From the NCBI RefSeq assembly GCF_003597395.2, contig NC_133777.1, positions 55,781,024-55,845,023 of the forward strand: 64,000 bases of DNA. Reading direction: 5' to 3'. The position numbers were made by a program, and so were the translations under genes. The notes under the pieces were generated by a model, which had not been told where the DNA came from, ran no database searches, and saw only the letters and a list, made by a program, of their open reading frames with translations. Shown one piece after another: positions 59,079 to 64,000 of this stretch. Origin of the DNA: Chelonoidis abingdonii. Its lineage: Eukaryota > Chordata > Testudines > Testudinidae. Within the stretch, counting starts at the first letter, position 1; every line of letters starts with the position of its first letter.

Positions 59079-61985
59079 TCAAGCTAACTATCTTCTTGCC
59101 TGCTGAATCAGACGTAAGATATTTCCTATCAGTGCTCATCTCTAGTAATGCCAGACGTATCTTGTACATTGTGGCATTTAGTCTGAATGGAACATACCGA
59201 GAACACAGCCTGGAATCCTTGAATTTTTCAGCAATGGCAAGAAGGTGAAATGTTTTCACCTGTGCAGTGGCTCTGTTGCTAACACTGAGACACTACCACC
59301 TTCTCCAGGGAGTGGATTATGCAGGGAGAATTTGGAGGTAACACTCCTTCTCCAGGATAAGGGTGAAGATTACATCATTCTTTCTCAACCCTTTAGGGTT
59401 TATTCTGAGGGTACAAGATCAACTTCAAAGTGAGTCACTTGCTTTCTCAGACTTAGAAGCACCACATGGACCAAGAGCTCCTTTAGCACATTCCTAAGAA
59501 ATGGGGCTGAATGAATAAGATAGTGTGCTTGGAAACGTAGGGCTCTTTCACTGAAAATTGGTAAGAAAAATGAAAAGACAAGACCTCTCAGCTTAACCTC
59601 TGGGCTCCTGGCTGTAATGTGCAGACTCTTTACATTGGGGTATAGCTTTCTTTAAATATAATATTTGGCCTTCCTAGTGGTGGTACTTTGCTGGCAGACT
59701 GGAAATCAAATTGAGGAATAGATAGGGCATTTTTCCACTTTACACATGGGTTTTACAACATCCCTTCTCTTAATACCAACAGAGTACTCTGCGCATCCTC
59801 TCTGTTTACAGAAAAGATGGCAATATCTTTAATCTCTATATAAAAATATCAACTGCCTGAGGCTTCAGCTGCTCAGTGGCATCCAAAAAAGTGGAAAGAT
59901 GCATGGACAGCTTTTAATCACTTGAGGAAGCCTAGATATATATATATAGAGAGAGAGAGAGAGAGTTAAAATCACTTAGAGTTCTCAGTTTTTCTCTAAT
60001 CGAGCACTTTTTCAATATTCAGACTCCATTTTACTAGAATTAAATCCATTTAAGTCTGTCTGGTTAGTGTATTCATAATTTGCATTTCCTTCACTGTCTC
60101 TTTCTCCATTTATCAGAATAATTGCTGAAATGTAATTTATATGCAGTTTACACTGATAAGTGGAATTGATTAACCTTCTGTTTGCTTGGGGGAAGGGAAG
60201 CCATGTTTTAACAGTAACAATCCCTTAATGTTTAGTCAGTTCAAAGCTCCTGCTCACTAATGGGAGGGAGTGCAGGTGGTACTGGCACAGATTCTCTTAT
60301 CCACCCTGCACCCCGGTAATGGATGTCATGATTATGAATGTCCTCAGGAACACTGGCTGCATTAAAAGATAGTCACTAAGCTGTTAGGATTCAAAGAATA
60401 GCTAAACCAGGGGTTAAATTCAGCTGGAGGTGTCCAGAGCACAGCTCTGGTAAATATTTTTAAAGCCCTGAGCTCCTGTACGCCCCATGGGGCTGAAGCT
60501 CCTAGCCTCGGGGCTCTGAGAAATACTATATGAAAATTTAAGCTCTGAGCTAAACCATGCTTTCCGCAACTCTGCACAGCCTACAAATTAGTAAAGCTTA
60601 CAAGACATTTACTGGTATAATTCATCCAGAGACTGGGGACTTTCTATTCTACCCTAGCAGATATCACCCCTGCGAAGTAGTGCGGAAAGCACTGTTTTCA
60701 AGGCAATACAACAAGTTGCAGTATGGATGACAACTGCAAATTGTATTTAGAAGCAACCACTGCTACTAGCACTGACATTTTCTGTTCCTATCCAGGAAAT
60801 AGTTATGTCTAATTTGATATAATTTGATAAAATTCTAAAGAACAAACAAAAAAAATATGCCTCATGCTCAGTAAGAGGCTTAATTATTATTGATTAATGG
60901 CTCCCAGCAGCACTTCTATAGCTAAAGCTCTGCCATTATTTCCATTGGAAAGTCTGATTTTGAGGAGTTTATAAAGCTGATCAATTCAATTCATACCGTG
61001 CTGTACTCTGATGCATATTATATGAGAGTGTGTAGCATGTATGTAAGAATTTGAGTCTCCATTCTATATTCCTTACAGATCTAAATTTGTCACGGACTTT
61101 AAGGCTGTGTTCTTCAGTTTTTAAATTCTTTGGGACTTCTGGTCCACAATGAATGTAGGTTTGGGCCTTTGGTGTTAATGAAAGTGTCAAGAATATAAGT
61201 TGTTCTGCAACCTCTACTATTGCCAATGCACTTCATTCCTCACCTCCCACACCTCTTGCCATTCTACTCTTAGAGCTTTCCTGGCTAGAAACTGCCAGGC
61301 ATACAGTGGGGTAATGTGGATTAACACCCAATAAGAGCTTTATAATCATGATCACATAATAATTAAAAATCCACCGCTCATTTTCTCTTAAGACCAGAAC
61401 CAACACTGGGACCCAGGTGCCCAGAGATGAATAGATGGGAGCACTGACACTGACCCAACTGTCAGAGATTTATGGACAATGTATCTGCTTAGGAGCACTT
61501 TTGGGGAGGCCTGACATAATAGGGTAGAGTACGATTTTGCTGCCTTAAGTTACTAGCTTGTTAAATTAATTATTTTTGTTGTCCTTGAGTGCCACGTGCT
61601 GTTGGGGTGACTATTCCTGTGTAAATTGTGATCCTGACTAATAGAGCACCCAGAATGGTGGACAAGCATATTTTTGTATTTAAATATAAATAAATAGCCA
61701 TTTATATAACTTTCTAGCATACCACATACAAATTCTCACCTGAAATATGTTTTTTTAAAAAACAGATCTGATTTTAATTTGCCTTTTTTTAAATTTAGAG
61801 ATAAGACACAAATATAAAAACATTACAAAACACCCTAAGGCTTTCAGATTCCTTTATAATCAATGCTGTAAAGAAAACAGGGCAGAATTTCACTAAATAA
61901 CATTTTAGAAATTAGCTAATTGGGACTCTAAAATGTTTTGTTCAGTAGCAATTGTCATTGACTCATCTCTATTACTGAAGAATAA
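59079..61985 (-). other. ENTREP2 intron; one microsatellite
   Basis: Mostly unassigned. A (TA)n(GA)n microsatellite lies at about 59936-59965. No exon was recognised although one is predicted somewhere between 51796 and 63903. Confidence 0.4.
59936..59965. repeat. (TA)n(GA)n microsatellite
   Basis: About seven TA units followed directly by about eight GA units. Confidence 0.9.
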
Positions 61986-61994
61986 ATCAAAGAA

Positions 61995-62060
61995 AGGGGG
62001 CAAGTACGTTTGATCGGACCAACTTCTTTTGACGAGAGAGACAAGTTTCGAGTTTACACA
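61995..62060 (-). mobile_element. Penelope-like 3' module fragment
   Basis: GGACCAACTTCTTTTGACGA then GAGAGACAAGTTTCGAG and TTTACACAGA is the same module as the first half of the 49862-50075 foldback, in the same orientation, isolated and truncated. Confidence 0.5.
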
Positions 62061-63903
62061 GATCAGAGACAAACGATGTTTGGCCTGTTGCTATCTTCTG
62101 TCAGGTACAAGTGAGAAAAACAAAGACTTAGCAGAAGCTGCTAAGGTTAAGGAAGTTAAGAATGGCTGATGGGTCTCATTTAAGCCTAGCTGCACATCTG
62201 TGCTGCCTTCTTTGGACACTTTGTAAACTGTCAGCAATTTTCCCTCTGTGGAGGTGGGTCCATGTATTTATATTGTAATCGAATGTTTCTTAATACGTTG
62301 CTTTCCCTGGGGGAGAGCTACCACAGGTTATTTCTTATATATGCTGAGTAAATGTGAAGGACTCTAGTAACACAGTCTAGACACGTGCTATGTTAACCAG
62401 CTCTATGTAACTAGTTCTGCAACTGTGCACCTCAACCCTGACAAGCAATAGCCAGTATGTTACATTCCTCAGACTTCCTTGAGTTTCTACTGAAATTTGA
62501 AGAAAATCAAAGATCCCAGAAGCAAGTAAAAAAGAGAAACTGAGACTGTTATATGGGGTAGCAGTTTATCAGTGTGATCACCACCATTAACTGTTTCCCC
62601 CATGTGGACCATAATTCTGTAACTGATTGTCTGAATGAATTTTGAGTCGCATGGTATGAAATAATATAGAAAATACAACTGAAAAATAGAAGTGAGATGT
62701 ACTGGACCTTTTGTTAAAGCTCATAATGGAGTTAAGGGGCTTGTAGAATACTGTTATTGATAAAATATATCAGCCATTACTGCAAATAATAGCATCAAAA
62801 AGTATGAGCAATAGCAAAATTACAAACAAATGTAGATTCTGCTCATTGCTTTGTTACAGAAATACGTCCCTACTTCTTATAGTTCAATATATAGCTGCGT
62901 ATGGTTCCTTATCACTTAATGTAATCACTAGGTGCAGGTCAGTTTCCAGTATTCTGGGGCCAGCTTGGTTTCTGTTCCTGGAAGGCTATATGTTAGAACT
63001 GGTAGAGAGTAAATTTTGACACTGGGCATAAGCCTTTCTGTCAAGACTTCGGCAAGTTATTATAAGAAAATCTACGCCAGCTCTTTTCCAGAAGATAATT
63101 TGAGATCCAATGCCAACTGCAAAGCAATTTTTTTTTTAAATTGATCTATAATCTCTTGCAGGAATGTCTCCTAACTCTAATATGGTACTTAATGGAATTT
63201 TATACAGAAATTTGTATGACTCTAAGCCCAGACCAGAGGACATGTTAAAATTATATGTCCCATGAGCTGCATTTCTAATACACACAAAGATGGTATCATC
63301 ACATTTTGTACCAAATAAAATTACCTTCTTGGTTATCAAATCTAATTTTTGTACTATCTCCTACCTGTGCACAGTAAGGTAATCCCCCTGTTGGAGGCAC
63401 TAGACTACTTTGAATAAAAGAAAACTGCTTCCTACTTGAGGATTCTTCTTACCAAAAGGGCCCATACAGCCCAATCTCACTTCAGAACGTCATTCTCCAT
63501 CCACACCTAAAAAAACAGGTTCCTTGCTTCAATGGCTCAAATCTCTTCTCCTAGGTTTCTTCAGTGATGGTCCAGTGTTCTGTGATTATTTTTGTGATTT
63601 TTTAAAAATGAATGACCTCAACTGAAATGCTATGTCTTACACAAACATTTGTCCAAGCATGCACCCAGAATTTAGGAGGATGCAGATTTATAGATGAAGG
63701 TCACAAGCTACTACTGAGAAAGGAAAACACCCATTTAAGTTGAAGACAATGGACCAGAAATTATCAGTTTAGAGAATGCAAAAGTGCTCACAATTCAAAC
63801 ACGTTTATCACTGTGTCCTTCAGGTACTCTTAACTCCTAAATTCTTTAGTAAGTAAGAGAATGGCCAAAGAGAATTCACACCTATTCTTTGACCTTTCCT
63901 TAC
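62061..63903 (-). other. ENTREP2 intron, nothing recognised
   Basis: Unassigned AT-rich intron; donor of the next exon at 63902-63903. Confidence 0.4.
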
Positions 63904-63968
63904 CTGACTAGCAGGGTCTGTCCAATCACTGCTTCATAAGGAGGGGCAGCTCCGTTGGAATAGCATTC
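63904..63968 (-). CDS. ENTREP2: ENTREP2 (FAM189A1) coding exon with PPY motif
   Basis: A 65-nt exon, minus strand, acceptor AAAGCCAG and donor CAG/GTAAGG. It encodes ECYSNGAAPPYEAVIGQ then TLLV and two bases. The PPYEAVIG block is the family's ubiquitin-ligase-binding region: ENTREP proteins use PPxY motifs to bind WW domains of ITCH/NEDD4 ligases. Here the motif reads A-P-P-Y, so the first proline of a strict PPxY is Ala. The exon ends in phase 2, which does not fit the phase-0 start of the exon at 51795, so an intervening exon is expected. Upstream exons with the membrane segments lie beyond the window. Confidence 0.75.
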
Positions 63969-64000
63969 CTGGCTTTAATGGTGACTTCATATAAAGCACT

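Noticed and set aside
1..64000. CRISPR arrays, operons, Shine-Dalgarno sites or tRNA/rRNA genes
   Set aside because: None were seen; composition and gene structure are vertebrate.

Overview
This window is vertebrate nuclear DNA: long introns, canonical GT/AG splice sites and a dense load of transposable elements. The repeats (DIRS tyrosine-recombinase elements, CR1-type LINEs, many hAT-like MITEs, LTR elements, Penelope-type fragments) fit a non-avian reptile, most likely a turtle. That assignment is inference from remembered repeat families, not from a search. No prokaryotic, plasmid, phage or CRISPR content was seen.

Two host genes converge here. On the + strand lie the last three coding exons of APBA2 (Mint2/X11-beta): 10676-10795, 31465-31605 and 33469-33540. 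They encode the end of PDZ1, all of PDZ2 and the conserved C-terminus. On the - strand lie five exons of an ENTREP/FAM189A gene, best called ENTREP2 (FAM189A1): 63904-63968, 51720-51795, 47132-47728, 39912-40240 and the terminal exon 36592-36777. The last four join in perfect phase and give the C-terminal 395 residues. The two stop codons are about 3 kb apart.

Layout: 1-4130 is a young, nearly complete DIRS element (gag-like, RT/RNase H and tyrosine recombinase ORFs, then a large hairpin of inverted repeats). 4.1-10.2 kb holds CR1-type LINE fragments in both orientations with a nested palindromic MITE. 10.7-33.5 kb is APBA2 exons and introns with LINE, hAT and LTR material. 17.96-23.3 kb appears to be an assembly artefact: error-rich sequence that partly duplicates 23.3-24.0 kb, then an imperfect foldback of nearly 4 kb, then exactly 25 Ns. 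36.6-64 kb is ENTREP2 exons and introns carrying hAT MITEs, a Tc1/mariner-like MITE, a solo LTR, Penelope-like ends with a hammerhead-ribozyme-like core, a second degraded DIRS element (54.83-57.2 kb, - strand) and a 239-base N gap in a GC-rich minisatellite.

I found no clearly undescribed biological system. The items most worth a second look are the foldback/overfilled gap, the nearly intact DIRS element with its hairpin, the hammerhead-like motif, and an ENTREP2 exon implied by a splice-phase mismatch. All homology calls were made by eye.
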